DNA of 64,000 bases, from NCBI GenBank assembly GCA_016169945.1, contig JADLSH010000387.1, positions 1,426,001 through 1,490,000 on the forward strand, given 5' to 3'. Numbering within the stretch: the stretch's first letter is position 1; the number at the start of each line of letters is the position of its first letter. The position numbers and the translations under genes are program-made. Positions 32,467 through 44,059 of this stretch are shown piece by piece. The stretch comes from Trachythela sp. YZ-2020. Its lineage: Eukaryota > Cnidaria > Anthozoa > Malacalcyonacea > Clavulariidae. Below the pieces are notes generated by a model that saw only the letters and a list, made by a program, of their open reading frames with translations, was not told the DNA's origin and did not search any database.

Positions 32467-34625
32467 TTATTCACGTCTGCTGACCTCACACATCACACCA
32501 TCTTGTGGAGTCATTGTCAGTCTTGCCATCATCCTATCAGTCTGACCAGGTAATAGTCTGAACCAAAACTTCTGCAGCAATTTTGCAAGGATAACTTTTG
32601 ACTCAAACTTTGCAAATGTCTGTCCAATGCAATTACGAGGGCCAATGGAAAAGGGGAAATGGGTCATGCTAAAATTTGGAATGTTCTCGGGATTAGAAAA
32701 ACGTTCGGGGTCGAAGACTTCTGGATCCTTCCAAATTTCAGGGTTCATGGCAAAAAACAGCTGCATACTGAAAAGTCCATTTCCTTTTGGAATATGATAT
32801 CCTCCAACTGTGATATCTTTTGTCAACATTCTTGCAGGTGCTGATGCTACAGGATATTTTCGTAAAGCTTCCTCTAAAACTTGACCAAGGTACTTCAGTT
32901 TTGTCAAATCATCAAACTCAACATAATCACGCTCATCAAGCACTTCGTTAATCTCGTTTAAAAGTTTTGCCTCAACATGTGGGTTTCTAATGATTTCATA
33001 TAAGGTAAACGACAATGAATTTGCAGTCGTCTCTTGTCCAGCAATAAATATGGTCAAGAACTCGTCAATTATTTCATCCATTGACAAACTGCCATCTTTA
33101 ATCAAAAGGCTCAACAAGTCATCTGGGACGGTTTTATCATCTGCAATGTCCTTCATCCGAGTTGTGACACAATCAGAGGCAAACTTCCTGAGAAATCGTG
33201 CTGCTTCAATTTGCATTCTTTTGGTGGTATTCTGAAACAGCTTGAACTGGAATATTGCTAGGAGGGTGGAGTTGAGTGGAATGTCCATGTTGTCCTGCAC
33301 ACCGCTGAGGTAGTGTCGTATTGCTTCTAGAAAGGGGGAATTGTGGTCCTCGATAGCATGGGTATTAATATTAAATGACACTTGACCTATAACTTCCAAA
33401 GTTACTTTGGCAAATTCCTGAACCATACTGGTTGGCTTACCACCATCGACAACTGTATCCATGTGGGTCATAAACCAGGCCTTAAAATATCGGTCGGTCA
33501 CGGACATTGTCCGACCCATTCGTGAAATTGTCCAACGTAGAGCGGAAAGCACCGGACATTCTGTCCGACCCAAGTGAAACTGAGGTTTATTGTTTGTCCG
33601 ACCTGATTGTATTATGGAATATATTTTATGGACTGATATCCATTGTCCAAGTCTTAACGACGGATTTAGGGCGAGAAAAGCAATGAATTATTCAGCGCTC
33701 TTCAAGCCGTGTACAATTTGTTTTCTCAAGTGGCAAGGAAAGTTAGTTTTGGCTCAGAAATAAGTAGGAATGACAGTTATAACACAACTTATTCAATATC
33801 GGCACAACATTTACTGTTCAAAGTTTAATTAATACATTGTGCTGGTATTAATGTGTGTCATTTTTACTTATTCCCGAGCCAAACAGAACTCAAGGTCGTC
33901 GGACATCATCATACATATGTCCGACCCAAACTCGTACATTTCATCGGACATTTTGTCAGACGACCGACCGATATTTTAAGGCCTGCAAAACCACATCTGA
34001 AACATCATTAAAATTACTTATGAACTCTTTAAGGCACTTACGATGAAAAGCTGGGTATGAAATTTGCCGTCGTTTACGCCACAATGCTTCGTTTGTATTG
34101 GCTACTAGTCCATAACCACCTCCCCTCTCGCCGGTCGCCATAGACAAAACCAAGTTTGTCATAGAAAAACGAAATTTTACATAGGCTCTTATGACTATTT
34201 ATATAAACATGTCGCAAATAGGTCGCGTCTCCAAGGAATACAACAGGTATTTGAAGAAAAAATAACACAAATATTGGCCCGTATTCAAGTCGTTTTTCCA
34301 GCAGGAACTCGTCCACCGTTCTGTCAGTTGCGGCTTGGTATTTCCAAATATCTGTGAGATGACCAAATATGAAACTCGAACGAGGTGGTCCTGGTAACTG
34401 ATCGTTGATTTTGTGAATATAATACAAATATGTCATAAAAAAGAGAACGAAGCCAAGACATCCAACCAAAATTGAGGCGAAGATGTACGAAATTAAAGTT
34501 AAAACTGTGACACACATTGTTGGAAACTTGTCGTATGCTGGGTGGCAGGGCTTCGACAATTCCTTGCCAAGAGCTCTGAAATTCCTTAGTTTTCCCAAAC
34601 ATGCCATGAATACTTCATCATTCAC
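32467..34625 (-). pseudogene. Intronless CYP46-like cytochrome P450, disrupted
   Basis: A microsomal P450 monooxygenase, closest by eye to cholesterol 24-hydroxylase (CYP46). The N-terminal part (34625-33984) has a membrane anchor (TLISYIFASILVGCLGFVLF), the hinge LPGPP and the C-helix motif EALWRKRRQ. The C-terminal part (33477-32467) has the I-helix IAGQETT, the K-helix EEALRKYP (ExxR), PERFSNPENIPNF and the heme loop FSIGPRNCIGQTFAKFE with the Cys thiolate ligand. The stop is at 32467. Two lesions are visible: a one-base frame change near 34120-34150 (after FVYGD, before GGGYGLVANT), and a 498-bp transposon inside the codons for LQA/WFMTH. Without these the length, about 510-550 residues, is normal for the family. 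ATG choices are 34625 or, closer to the anchor, 34517. The whole gene is one exon, so a retrocopy is possible. Confidence 0.88.
33482..33979. mobile_element. 498-bp TIR element inside the P450 exon
   Basis: The ends are TTAAAATATCGGTCGGTC and GACCGACCGATATTTTAA, exact complements, with further inverted blocks of the GTCCGACC type. GGCC stands on both sides (33478-33481 and 33980-33983). Removing the element with one GGCC rejoins the P450 codons in frame (Gln-Ala-Trp), which defines the insertion point. No protein is encoded. The short duplication does not clearly match a superfamily that I can name. Confidence 0.88.
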
Positions 34626-35380
34626 TTTTTTCTGATTTCTGCTTGAAAATTTCAGAGTTGAACAATAGCTTGAAAATCGTGCTATTTCTATAATAATTGC
34701 ATTCTAATAGTAATCTAAGGCAATCACATCCCGATCCGTGTTGCAAATGTATTTATATTTTTGTAGGTAGGTCGAGTTTGGTCTAGGTGTCCACCCGGGA
34801 AAAATTTTGCGAGCCAAGAGGATATTGTCTGTGTTGAAAGCTGCGCTCTACGACTACATCCGATAAAATGAACTATATAATTGCAAATTTAACTCGTCTA
34901 TCCTAAAAACAACATTTCTTAGTTTAAGTAAGCCGTCTCGCTTTATTGCACTTTAGACTATCTAATCTCCACGTCTGAGGATTTTCATGGTCGAACACGG
35001 TTAATGTTGCGAGTAATAGTAATCAACTCCCAATCTATTCCGAGGATAGGGTTTAAATATGCATTGTGCGTTGCCATGTCCATTTCAAGTTCCAATCAAG
35101 AGATCTAGAGATACAAAGTGAGTTTGAAATCCACCTGACAATATTTTCAATATAAACATCAAAGACAGCGTATTGTCAAGATCAACTCCCAAGTTACTTT
35201 TCGGGGGACAACTGACACAAAAGTGCTGTTATGCATTTCAGAATTCAGTTTTTCATATTAATTTCAGTTTTATATTAACATGTTACTTACAAAAATCATG
35301 TTACTGTCAATTAGAAAGCATTGATACCCTGGGTTCCAGAGTCTTCAGAGAGGTTCCGATCCTAGCTAGGATTCCCTGTG
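34626..35380. other. P450 upstream region, no gene seen
   Basis: AT-rich DNA 5' of the P450. No convincing promoter motif or exon was found. Near 35330-35395 it shares a block (CCCTGTGTAG.ACAAGAAACA) with 31200. Confidence 0.4.
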
Positions 35381-35399
35381 TAGTACAAGAAACACTGAT

Positions 35400-36600
35400 C
35401 GATGGTGCTGGGCGATACCAGGATTTTTATTTTTCGATACCGATACCGAGTACTTGAAAATTGGTATCGGTCGATACCGATACCTATTTCGATACCAATT
35501 TCGATACCAAAATGAGTGCAAAATTTCCATTTTCGATACAGGAAGTGAGTACTTATAATGGTGGTATCGGTCACTTCCGATACTTTGTACAACAGTACAA
35601 ATCAATTGTAAAAATGATTACAACAACATGGATTTTCTCAATGATATATTAACACTAATTTTAAACCTTTACCAAACTTTACCATTAATTTCAACAAGAT
35701 AAAATGTTCAGCATGTCAATGTCCGAGGGCTTTAGGCATGATAGTTTCTTTGAAACAAGTTCGCCTGCCTTTTGAAAACAATCTCTCGGATGCAACAGAT
35801 GTTGCCGGAATGCATAGATACTTCTTAGATAGCTGTCCTAAGTGTGGATAATGTGCTTTGTGCTGTTTCCACAATTCCAAGGGATCATCATGACGAGGAA
35901 TATTCTTCTCTTGTATGCATCGCCTCACTTCTACAGCAGATTCTACTGAATTGCTACGGTGTGTAGATGTCTGAGTAACCTTCTTATCAAAGCTTACCCA
36001 CAATCCAGTTTCAGTTTTGTGTTGTGTTACTCTCTGTGGTTACTTCATTTGTAGGATTAGGAATTATACCACAAACTTCCCCAGAAATTCGTTCTATGGT
36101 TCGCTCAGATGTATCTGCACTGCAGAAAGCAATCTTCTTGAAGTGTGGATCTAAAATAGTTGATGTTGCAGGAATGTGGTTACACTCTACTTGGGAGAAT
36201 CTTCTTTTCATCTGATTCTTCAGCTCTGCCTTGAGCCCACATTCAAGTGGACTGGACTCACCAACCCCTGCAGTTGAACCTCGAGCGGTTTGGAGCAAGT
36301 GAACTAGAGGAATTATTTTTGATACGGAGATGAATGAGTCACTTGACATTTCTCGTGTTGCCTTTTCAAATGGACTCAGTACAGAGACAAGTTGTTTCAT
36401 TGAATCAAAATCAGAATTATTAAGACATAGATCATTCCTTCCAACTAAGCACAAAGCAGTTGTTACAGCATCTCGAAGCTGAAGCAAATGTTCCATCATG
36501 TGAAAAGTTGAGTTCCATCGTGTCTCAACATCCTGTTTGAGTTTCATTGCCTTTGTTGTTGAGCTTGTCTGAGACTGCAAGGTAACATCTTCTCTGTCGC
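35400..36600 (-). mobile_element. hAT (ZBED-like) transposon remnant
   Basis: The C-terminal half of a hAT transposase lies on the minus strand, followed on its 3' side by subterminal repeats of CGATACC/GGTATCG (35405-35580). The opening GGTGCTGGGCGATACC resembles hAT ends. The N-terminal zinc finger and first catalytic region are absent, so the copy is 5' truncated. Confidence 0.75.
35716..36580 (-). pseudogene. hAT transposase C-terminal half
   Basis: Two frames (36580-36011 and 36003-35716) are joined by a frameshift near 36005. The first includes DVETRWNSTFHMMEHLLQLR (the conserved TRWNSTxxMLxRLLxxR block) and PLVHLLQTARG. The second includes DPLELWKQHKAHYPHLGQLS and YLCIPATSVASERLFSKG, the hAT dimerisation domain, which is the most conserved part of ZBED1-like transposases. 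Without the N-terminal part the protein cannot transpose. Confidence 0.85.
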
Positions 36601-36670
36601 TTTTGTACTGCGATGAAAGAAACTGACAACATCCTTACATTCTGCTGAAGGCTGGATAGTCCATTGACAC

Positions 36671-37250
36671 AGTGGCGCCGTGGCCGGGGGGCCATGCCCC
36701 CCCCCCTATCGTTGAGACCCGTCGGAAAATTGGAAATTTGTTATGTTGTCGAAATCTTCGTGGCCAAGCATACCTGCATATACGAGCGGGAATTTTACTT
36801 CTCTACGTTGTTTGACAATGCGAAACATGTTTGAATAAAAAAATATATAGATAAAATATCGGAAATCAGTTTACGTTTTCCCAATATAAGTTTATAGAAT
36901 AGTCAATATTTAAGAGTTATATGCTTTATATGATTTCACACATATAACATTAGCATGGATTGCCGGGCTTTACGCCTTTACGACTAATTTTTACTTCGCA
37001 TCTCATTATAAGTGTTGTGAATAGGAAATATATTCCATTTTTATTCCATTTATTCCAATATAAAGCGGGCAACAGTTCTTCCACTAGCCAATTGAAATTT
37101 TTCTTTCTGGCTCTGATTTTGAACTGATAGTGATAGCGCTGGGCCACGTGTGGTGAATGCATTTTAAAATTTAATTTACAATTTGGAAATATGACTGATA
37201 GCGTTGGGCCAGACATCTATGAGTTATGTTAAAAATAAATATTGAAAGGG
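36671..37250. other. Possible hAT-type end, otherwise no gene
   Basis: CAGTGGCGCCGTGGCC at 36671 followed by G and C runs resembles the terminus of a hAT MITE. I could not find its partner end. The remaining sequence is AT-rich and unassigned. Confidence 0.35.
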
Positions 37251-37263
37251 CTAGCCTCGTTTA

Positions 37264-37966
37264 GGGACCGGTCATAAAGTATGTGTACTGGGGGGTGGAG
37301 GGTAAGTTGGGGGGGTACGAAACAAATTATCTAACCTTTGGGGGGGTATGAGACGAATGACGACATTTTTGGGGGGTACGAAACAAAAAATGAGTTTAAT
37401 TAATACTATGTCTATGATTAAAACTACAATGTAGCACAGTAGCATTTATCGGAAAGTGTCTCGATCGGAACCTATTAGTTTGACATCTCTGCAACCTGAA
37501 CAGTCTTTGATTACGTAATTTTATCGTCGGGTAGCTCCCCTACTCGTTTAGAATGATTTAAATATTAAAAAAGATATGAAATACGTCACGACGTTCTGTT
37601 GATATATCCATAAATAATGCGCTATTATTAGGTACGCAAAAGATAGTCAGACAAGTCCTATTAATGGAATACTGGCAAGCATACAAAAGTACGGATTGGA
37701 TACATGTGGTGTAAAAGAGCACTATTAAATTTATGGAAATGCTCAAAACTTGGATTAACAATAACAATTTGTAACAGATTATGTTCTTGGCATTTATATT
37801 TGTTTCATGTTTTTGGGGGGGAGGGTGATTGGTTTTTACGAAACATTTCATCACCTTTGAGGGGGGTATTAAATATTTTCCGACGCTTTTCGGGGGGGTG
37901 TCAAATTTTATGGTAGTATTTTGGAATACCCTCACCCCCCTAGTACACATACTTTATGACCGGTCC
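37264..37966. mobile_element. Harbinger-like MITE, about 700 bp, TTA-flanked
   Basis: The left end GGGACCGGTCATAAAGTATG and the right end (complement of GGACCGGTCATAAAGTATG) pair over about 40 bp, including ACTxGGGGGGTGxAGGG. TTA lies outside both ends (37261-37263 and 37967-37969). Internal G-runs and C-runs are part of the arms. The open frames inside (for example 37558-37950) are artefacts of the repeat. Confidence 0.85.
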
Positions 37967-38161
37967 TTAAATAAAATTAAAAAACTGATTAATAATTAAT
38001 GAGGAAAAGACAAAGGAAATCACTACCGTGTCAGTGGTTTTATATGTGATTAAAAATCATGTTAATTTACATAAACTTTAGCTTTGATTTTCTCGGCTTA
38101 GAAAATGTTCATTTTTAAAATTACTTCGCCAATGAACTCATAAGATGGGTCGTTTTTTAAG

Positions 38162-38265
38162 CTATTTAAAACACTCGCAGTTCGTGCTTTATCCGATATA
38201 AAACACTCGTGCTGCGCACTCGTGTTTTATATTTGATAAAGCACTCCTGCTCGTGTTTTAAATAG
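38162..38265. repeat. Hairpin of CACTCGTGC-type motifs
   Basis: CTATTTAAAACACTCGCAG at the left and CTGCTCGTGTTTTAAATAG at the right form an imperfect 104-bp inverted repeat. The inner arms are TAAAACACTCGTGC and GCACTCGTGTTTTA. It is probably a foldback element. Confidence 0.65.
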
Positions 38266-38479
38266 TACATAATATTTTCCATCTAATGAAATATCTGATG
38301 CAATATTTAGTTACTATATTATTTGAAATACAGTTAAATTTGCAATTTAAAAGAAAAAATAAGAACCGTTTAAAAATAGTATTTGTTCTTAAAATCAAAC
38401 TACAATGCACAATAATATTAACTTCTGCAAAAGTCGATGATAACGCTGGGCCACCATACTTCTGGTTGATTAAGAATTT

Positions 38480-38785
38480 CATTCTCCATTTGATACAATA
38501 TTAATGATTGAATTAATTTAATCAAGTCCTGCACTTCGCGTACTTGCATGTAAGATGCCAAATGAGATCTGCCATGCCACAACAGAAATACACGAAGGAC
38601 CAAATTGTCCTTCTTACCAGCTACAGCCTAATTGTGGTATTTCAAAATGTACTGAAGAGTTGCAGCAGGTAGCTTTTTTAATATGGAAATACCTTTTGGC
38701 AACGAACCCAAATCACCTTTGTAGTCGGCTCGAAAATTGTCAGGAATGTCTTCACCTTGACCAAGTGCCAACGCCTTAACAATTA
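38480..38785 (-). pseudogene. Unassigned protein fragment, SAP-like helix pair
   Basis: The minus strand reads IVKALALGQGEDIPDNFRAD, then SILKKLPAATLQYILKYHN, a stop, and AVAGKKDNLVLRVFLLWHGR. The last two pieces resemble a SAP motif (helix, GxKxxLxxR helix) as used in DNA binding. It lies immediately 3' of LINE B. I do not recognise the parent protein; it could be part of a transposon gag or a host gene. Confidence 0.35.
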
Positions 38786-38809
38786 TATATTTCGGCCCTT
38801 TAAAAGTAA

Positions 38810-40548
38810 TGATGATGATGATGATAACTTTATTTAACCACGCTAATTAACATTTTCAGCTAAAGCTGGTTTCCACAATGGGCGTGTAAAATATTAACAA
38901 ATAGTTACAAGTAAATAAAAAATAAAAAAGTATCATGCAGTTACAAATATACAAATATTAAGTATCTATTTACATTAAGAATCATGTGATTTTATAAGCT
39001 AAGAGTAGCGATTTTTCTTTTAAAACTTGAGATTGATTTAATTTCTCTTATATTTTCTGGTAGGGAGTTCCATATGGAAGCTCCATCGTACATGAAACTT
39101 TTCTTCATGTTGTTCGTATTTGGCTTTGGCAAGCGTATTGAACTTGAGCTGTCACGAAGACTGTATGTGATCTAATATTTCCGTTTTGAAAGTAAATAAT
39201 TCTTTTAGTGAGTTTGGCCCCATGTTATTGAGCGTTTTAAACATTATTTTTGCCTTGGCTTTCACTTTTTGTTCTTTGAGTGGTTCCCATCCCAATATAT
39301 TCAGTACAGTTTGTTGACCTACCTCATTTGGCACAGTGCTATAATACGAGCAGCTCTGTTGTGAAGTTTTTGCAGACGTGTTGATTGAGTTTCACCAAAT
39401 ACATTCCAAACTTCACAACAGTAGCTGAAATAGGGTTGAATTATAGCATTGTACACAGAAATGAGTGTTTTTTGATCAACATACTCTTTAATGCGTTTGA
39501 GAGCATAAATTCCAGATGAAATCTTTTTACAAATAGTGTCTGTATTACTTTTCCAACACACCTAGCGTTTTGCATTGAAAAACTTGGTTTGTTTTGAATA
39601 TGAATTCTAAGCTGTTGAGCAGAAGCTTTTTTTAGCATTGGTTTAGTACCAATAATTTGATATTCAGTTTTCGCTACGTTCAAGCTCAGTTTGTTTGCCA
39701 TGAGCCATTTCCGAAGGTTTTCTAAATCCAAATTTACTGCATCTTCAATATCACTTAAACACCCACCAGCTGCTGTGATATTTATGTCATCAGCAAATAG
39801 CCGGGGTTTTGTTTTATTCAGGCATGCAGGTAAATCATTAATATACAGTAAAAAGAACAGTGGTCCTCGGTTAATATAGACCCTTGGGGCACACCACATT
39901 TTACACCATTTTCACTTGAAATAGAGCCATTGACTTCACATCTTTGGGTACGGACAGTTAAATAAGATTTAAGCAGTAGAAATGCATTTCCTATGATTCC
40001 AACTTGCATTAGTTTTTGCAATAAGATTTCATGGTTAACAGTATCAAAGGCTTTTGTTAAGTCTATAAATACAACCAAATTGAACAATTTCCTGTCCATG
40101 TTTATGTACCAATCATTCGTACAATCAAGTAAAGCTGAAGCAGTTGAATGAAATTTTCTGAAACCAAATTGATGCTCAGAAACTATGTTGTTTACGGACA
40201 AATATTCATAAAGTTGAGTATATAAGATACGTTCCCTAACTTTACTAATGGCAGGCAAGACAGAAATTGGTCGATATATAATTTCCTGGCAAGTTGCGTT
40301 TGCCATTCTTAAAAAGGGGAATTACTCTTGCAATCTTCCACTCATGTGGAAAAGTACATAGGGTAATTGCTTGATTAAAAATGTAAGTCAATGAATCAGA
40401 AATCAATGGTGCTGCAATTTTAATTATCTTGCTTGATATTTTATCTAGGCCGGTAGCTTTGCTACCAGATAGTTCACATAGTAAAGGACAAACATGGTTT
40501 ACAGTAACTGATTTGAATGCAGTAAATTCAGAATTAGTTTTGTCAAGG
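38810..40548 (-). pseudogene. LINE B, reverse transcriptase part
   Basis: This is the 3' portion of a jockey/CR1-type LINE in minus orientation. In order of translation it has GSKATGLDKISSKIIKIAAP, HEWKIARVIPLFKNGKRN, a frameshift near 40280, SVLPAISKVRERILYTQLYE, FIDLTKAFDTVNHEILLQKL, GVKCGVPQGSI, a frameshift near 39880, LFADDINITAAGG (catalytic FADD), and NKLSLNVAKTEYQIIGTKP. After another break come AIIQPYFSYCCEVWNVFGE and LQKLHNRAARIIALC, then SFMYDGASIWNSLPENIRE. It ends in AATAAAGTTATCATCATCAT, a (CAT)n tail near 38810-38840. Upstream it is interrupted at 40549-40550 by the 5.6-kb TA-flanked element. Confidence 0.85.
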
Positions 40549-41126
40549 TACACTAGAAATTCTGCCGTGCTGTCGGTGTGTTTTAAGAACATGGTAGCGT
40601 GCTTATATAACACGCTGACGTGCTGCAAAATTTGGATATGAACACGATGGTGTGTTTTCCATTACAGAACAGCACACCAGTATGACGGCAGGTGTGTCTG
40701 AACAGCACGCCAGATTTAACAACACACCGTCAGAAAGCAAGAACACGTCAAAAATTCACTACAACACAGCAAAAGTGTGTTTTTAAGGCCGTAGAACACG
40801 CAGCGTGCTTAAACAACACAACAGTGTGTTGTTGTTTCATAAGAAATTAGCGTGCTGAAAGAACACGTCAACGTGTTGTAAACGTGGCGGGAAAGTTGGC
40901 CAATCACGTCGTGAGTTTTGCTGACGAGTTTGGACAAGAAACACAACCGCCATAACTCTAAAATTTGAAGCTAAATACTCTTTTGCAGGTTTTTTTTTTA
41001 TCTTTTGTTGTCTAAAGCAATGAAAAAATTTTGTCAGAGACTTTGAAACAATAGTTCGACGATGTTAGAAGGTTTTTGACCATTTAGCTCAAAATTTGGA
41101 CTTGAAATAGTCGAAATAAACTCGGT

Positions 41127-41243
41127 ATGAAAAACAAAAAGGACAAATATGATTTTAGTCCGTATTTACGAAGCCAAAGGAAAAACTTAATTTGGAAAGT
41201 CAGAGAGGGAGTTTCAGGGATAACTCAGAAATTAACAATAAAG
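41127..41243 (+). CDS. Possible first exon within the CACTAG element
   Basis: The ATG at 41127 opens MKNKKDKYDFSPYLRSQRK then NLIWKVREGVSGITQKLTIK, 39 codons ending at a donor-like GTTAGT (phase 0). The peptide is basic and matches no family that I know. It is the first open frame inside the left subterminal repeats. Together with 45594-45756 it could be part of an element-encoded spliced gene; evidence is limited to frame and splice-like sites. Confidence 0.3.
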
Positions 41244-41477
41244 GTTAGTACTGACATATTATATTTTTATGTTATAATAAAAATGCATATTTTTCGTTTA
41301 AATAATCGTATATTCAAGTTTTATATATGGATTGTAAAATTTGTTGCTCAGCAGTCGGTTTTTAAGCCTAAATTAGACTACCTTACCTTGCCTTAGACTA
41401 CCTTAGACTGTCTTAGACTACCTTAGCCTACCTAAGACTATCTTAGCATACTTTAGACTACCTTAGACTACCTTTAC

Positions 41478-42335
41478 AGCTGTTGACTGTTGTGTAAAAC
41501 TACCTGAAAAATACAATAAGAACTTCGATGTTTCGAGCGAAGGCCCTTCGTCTGGAAGTTAGGGTCTGTTTATATGATACCGGCTTGACAGTTGCAGAGA
41601 TCCCGCTTGTAATATAAATTCTATTGAGTGTTTATATGATCCGCTTCTATCCCGCCTAGACAGAATCCCACATCTGTTGAAGATTCCCATATAAACACTC
41701 TATCCTGGCCAGGTGGGATGAACTTTCTTCTGAGCATGTGTAAATCCTTCTGCAAGGAAATATGACGTCAAGCACCGAACTGGCTTCATCCCGGCAATGT
41801 ATTTTCTCCATATAAACACGCCATCCCGCCTGCTAGGCGGGATGGAAACGTACTGTCCGCCTAGACGGGATCATATAAACAGGCCCTTAGTAGAATGGGT
41901 CGGGGAAAAACATGTGCTTTTATAGTGAATACAAAAGCGATCACATGATAAAAAATACACCAATCAGATGGATTTAATAAAAACAACCCATAAACAAATT
42001 AAGGAAGTCACATCACAAAATATAGTAGCATATAAGGAGCAGCGAACAAAAATAACAAAGCAAGAAAGACAGAAAATAAGGAATGAAATATGAGATAAGG
42101 TGAGAGTATCTGCTGATGGCATGCATAAACAAATAGGATTTAAATGTAAGAGAGTAATGCCGAGAGGATGAATGGTGACAAGTTGAGAAATGAGACGCAT
42201 TTCTTGGCTTTTATGACTATCGTTACTACCAGAAATGGGACACAGAGATCGAATTTTCATTCCCATTCTACTAACTTCCAGACGAAGGACCGTTCTTATT
42301 GTATTTTTCAGGTAGTTTTACACAACTGTCAACAT
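41478..42335. mobile_element. Inverted-arm element with Penelope-like terminal motif
   Basis: TGTGTAAAACTACCTGAAAAA near 41493 pairs with its complement near 42306, and the arms run on to the CTTCGTCTGGAAGTTAG block (41547) and its complement (42261). The left arm carries a GACGAAGGGCCTTCG...GAAAC motif on the minus strand, as found at the 3' ends of Penelope-like elements. A separate foldback (41568-41888) lies inside next to the left arm. It is non-coding. Confidence 0.55.
41568..41888. mobile_element. Foldback MITE, TTTATATGATCCCG type
   Basis: AGGGTCTGTTTATATGAT on the left pairs with ATCATATAAACAGGCCCT on the right. Internal CCGCCTAG and GGCGGGAT blocks continue the symmetry. A relative with TTTATATGGACAAGCGGGCT ends is at 44470-44700. 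Confidence 0.6.
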
Positions 42336-42354
42336 TTGCTTTACTCACACTGGC

Positions 42355-42590
42355 ACCGACTACCTTAGACTACCTTAGCCTACCTTAGTGTTCTTTTGAC
42401 TAACTTAGTGTACCTTAGCCTACCTTAGAGTGCCTTAACATACCGTACCGTAGTACTTAGCCTGCCTTAGACTTATTGACCCTAGGGTACATTAGACTAC
42501 CTTAGCCTACCTTAGGGTACCTTAGATTCCCTACCCTAGGGTACATTAGACTACCTTAGCCTACCTTAGGGTACCTTAGATTAGGTGCAC
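42355..42590. repeat. CCTTAGACTA satellite array
   Basis: A run of CCTTAGACTA and CCTTAGCCTA decamers with point changes. Similar arrays lie at 41385-41480, 44230-44440 and 44820-44900. Inverted arrays (TAGTCTAAGG) lie at 43090-43220 and 44700-44820, so the satellite occurs in both orientations within the 5.6-kb element. Confidence 0.85.
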
Positions 42591-42592
42591 CG

Positions 42593-43094
42593 ATAGTACT
42601 TTACTAGCCGGCCGGAGATGCCGGATAGTTTAAAAATATCCGGCCCGGATATCCGGCCGGATACCGGATATTTTGATTATTTTCTTATTCAAGACTCGGG
42701 CCTCCTTTTCAGGTTGAATAAGGGTGTGCATCAATGCAGGCAATGAAGGCAATGATGCCCGAATGATGAACAACGCACTACTTCATGTTAGGACTATATA
42801 GAGGTTCATATATAATATGCTGTTTGTCATGAACGTATTGAAGTCTCAATATAGTGACCGCCAACATTTTTGGCTTTGCTATGATAGAAATACTGGAACA
42901 GTAAACCAATTCATATAATATTGTTCTTTTGTTTGTTGTATTGATGTCCAACTGTTTTCGTTTCATAGCATATTTATTGATATTTTTTCCGTTTTTAAGT
43001 TGAAACAAAATTAATACGCCTTGAAAAAAATATCCGGCCGGATAGTCTGATTATCTCATTATCCGGCCGGATATGATATCCGGTGCACCCCTAG
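42593..43094. mobile_element. hAT-like MITE with CCGGCCGGAT repeats
   Basis: The left end TAGGTGCACCGATA pairs roughly with ATATCCGGTGCACCCCTA on the right, and both ends hold multiple ATCCGGCCGGAT units. GGGTGCACCGATA-type ends are common in hAT MITEs. It lies in the middle of a CCTTAGACTA array, splitting it. No coding sequence. Confidence 0.65.
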
Positions 43095-43616
43095 CTTAGA
43101 TTCCCTAAAGTAGGCTAAGGTAGTCTAAAGTAGTTTAAGGTAGTCTAAAATATGCTAGGGAACTCTAAGTTAGGCTAAGGTACCGTAAGGTAGTCGAAGG
43201 TAGTCTAAGGCAGGCTAAGTCTACATTAGAGTATGTCTACTAAGTCTACAAAACTCGAGTATGCTCTAGTTTAGACTAGTAATTGTAATGCATTTTGTAT
43301 TCACTATATCTAATTGAACATCACTAAATATCATGAAACAACACTCCAATCAGTCCAATGTCAAAATCAATCAATGATCATTGAACCTCATTAATTATTA
43401 ATTTTGAATCTGAAACCCAGGCTCCCAGGAGAAAAAACTTTTTCACCTCTGTCTAAGTAAGGCTAAGGTAATCTATCTAATTATATATATATCTAAAAAA
43501 AACTGCTAGGTAGTAGGTAGGTAAGATGAAGATGAAGGCTAAGGCAGGCTAAGACACCTTATCTAGATTTTGTTGGCATCTCACTGATGGAAAATTATTG
43601 AGTGTAAATTATATAC

Positions 43617-43720
43617 ATTTATTAGACCTAACCAGGAACAGCTGCGAAAAATGCAACTACAGGTCCCTGGCAGGAATACTGAGCTACAGAGTCCAGTTGT
43701 AACCACAAGTTCATGTTTGT
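43617..43720 (-). mobile_element. tRNA-like element, copy B (internally deleted)
   Basis: The minus strand carries ACTCTGTAGCTCAGTATTCC, an A-box region, then GCCAGGGACCTGTAGTTGCA and the tail AACCAGG/TCTAATAAATG. The middle of the tRNA-like part, including the B box, is deleted. Confidence 0.6.
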
Positions 43721-43721
43721 T

Positions 43722-43998
43722 GGCATCTCACTCGATTGAATAACAATTGGTCCAGGTTTTGTAGATGGAAAATTATTGAGTGTAAATTATATACATTTAT
43801 TAGATAACCAGGAACAGCTACAAAAATGCAACTACAGGTCCCTGGCAGGAATCCCCTGCGATTCCGGTGCAGCGCTCTAAGAGCTGAGCTACAGAGTCCA
43901 GTTGTCTAATAAATGTTAGGTCTAATAAATGTATATAATTTACACTCAATAATTTTCCATCTGCAAAACCCTCCAATTGTTATTCAATCAGTGAGATG
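43722..43998. mobile_element. tRNA-like core inside inverted arms, copy C
   Basis: The arms are CATCTCACTCGATTGAATAA with AATTATTGAGTGTAAATTAT on the left, and the complements on the right, ending TTATTCAATCAGTGAGATG. They are about 85 bp each. The core at 43805-43905 (minus strand) is the same tRNA-like unit as copies A and D (GACTCTGTAGCTCAGCTCTT, GCGCTGCACCGGAATCGCAG). Confidence 0.75.
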
Positions 43999-44059
43999 AA
44001 ATCTAGATATTTACCCACAACTTAACATGGCAGTACCCTAGTATATATACATGAACTTG

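Noticed and set aside
31200..35398. Shared block CCCTGTGTAGxACAAGAAACA near 31200 and 35370 as paired long terminal repeats flanking the P450
   Set aside because: The match is only about 30 bp, the surrounding sequence differs, and no retroelement coding region lies between them; it is a dispersed repeat fragment.
35362..35605. Minus-strand ORFs rich in RYR/IGI repeats
   Set aside because: They translate the CGATACC subterminal repeats of the hAT remnant.
37558..37950. 130-codon minus-strand ORF
   Set aside because: It lies wholly inside a TTA-flanked inverted-repeat element and includes its terminal arms.
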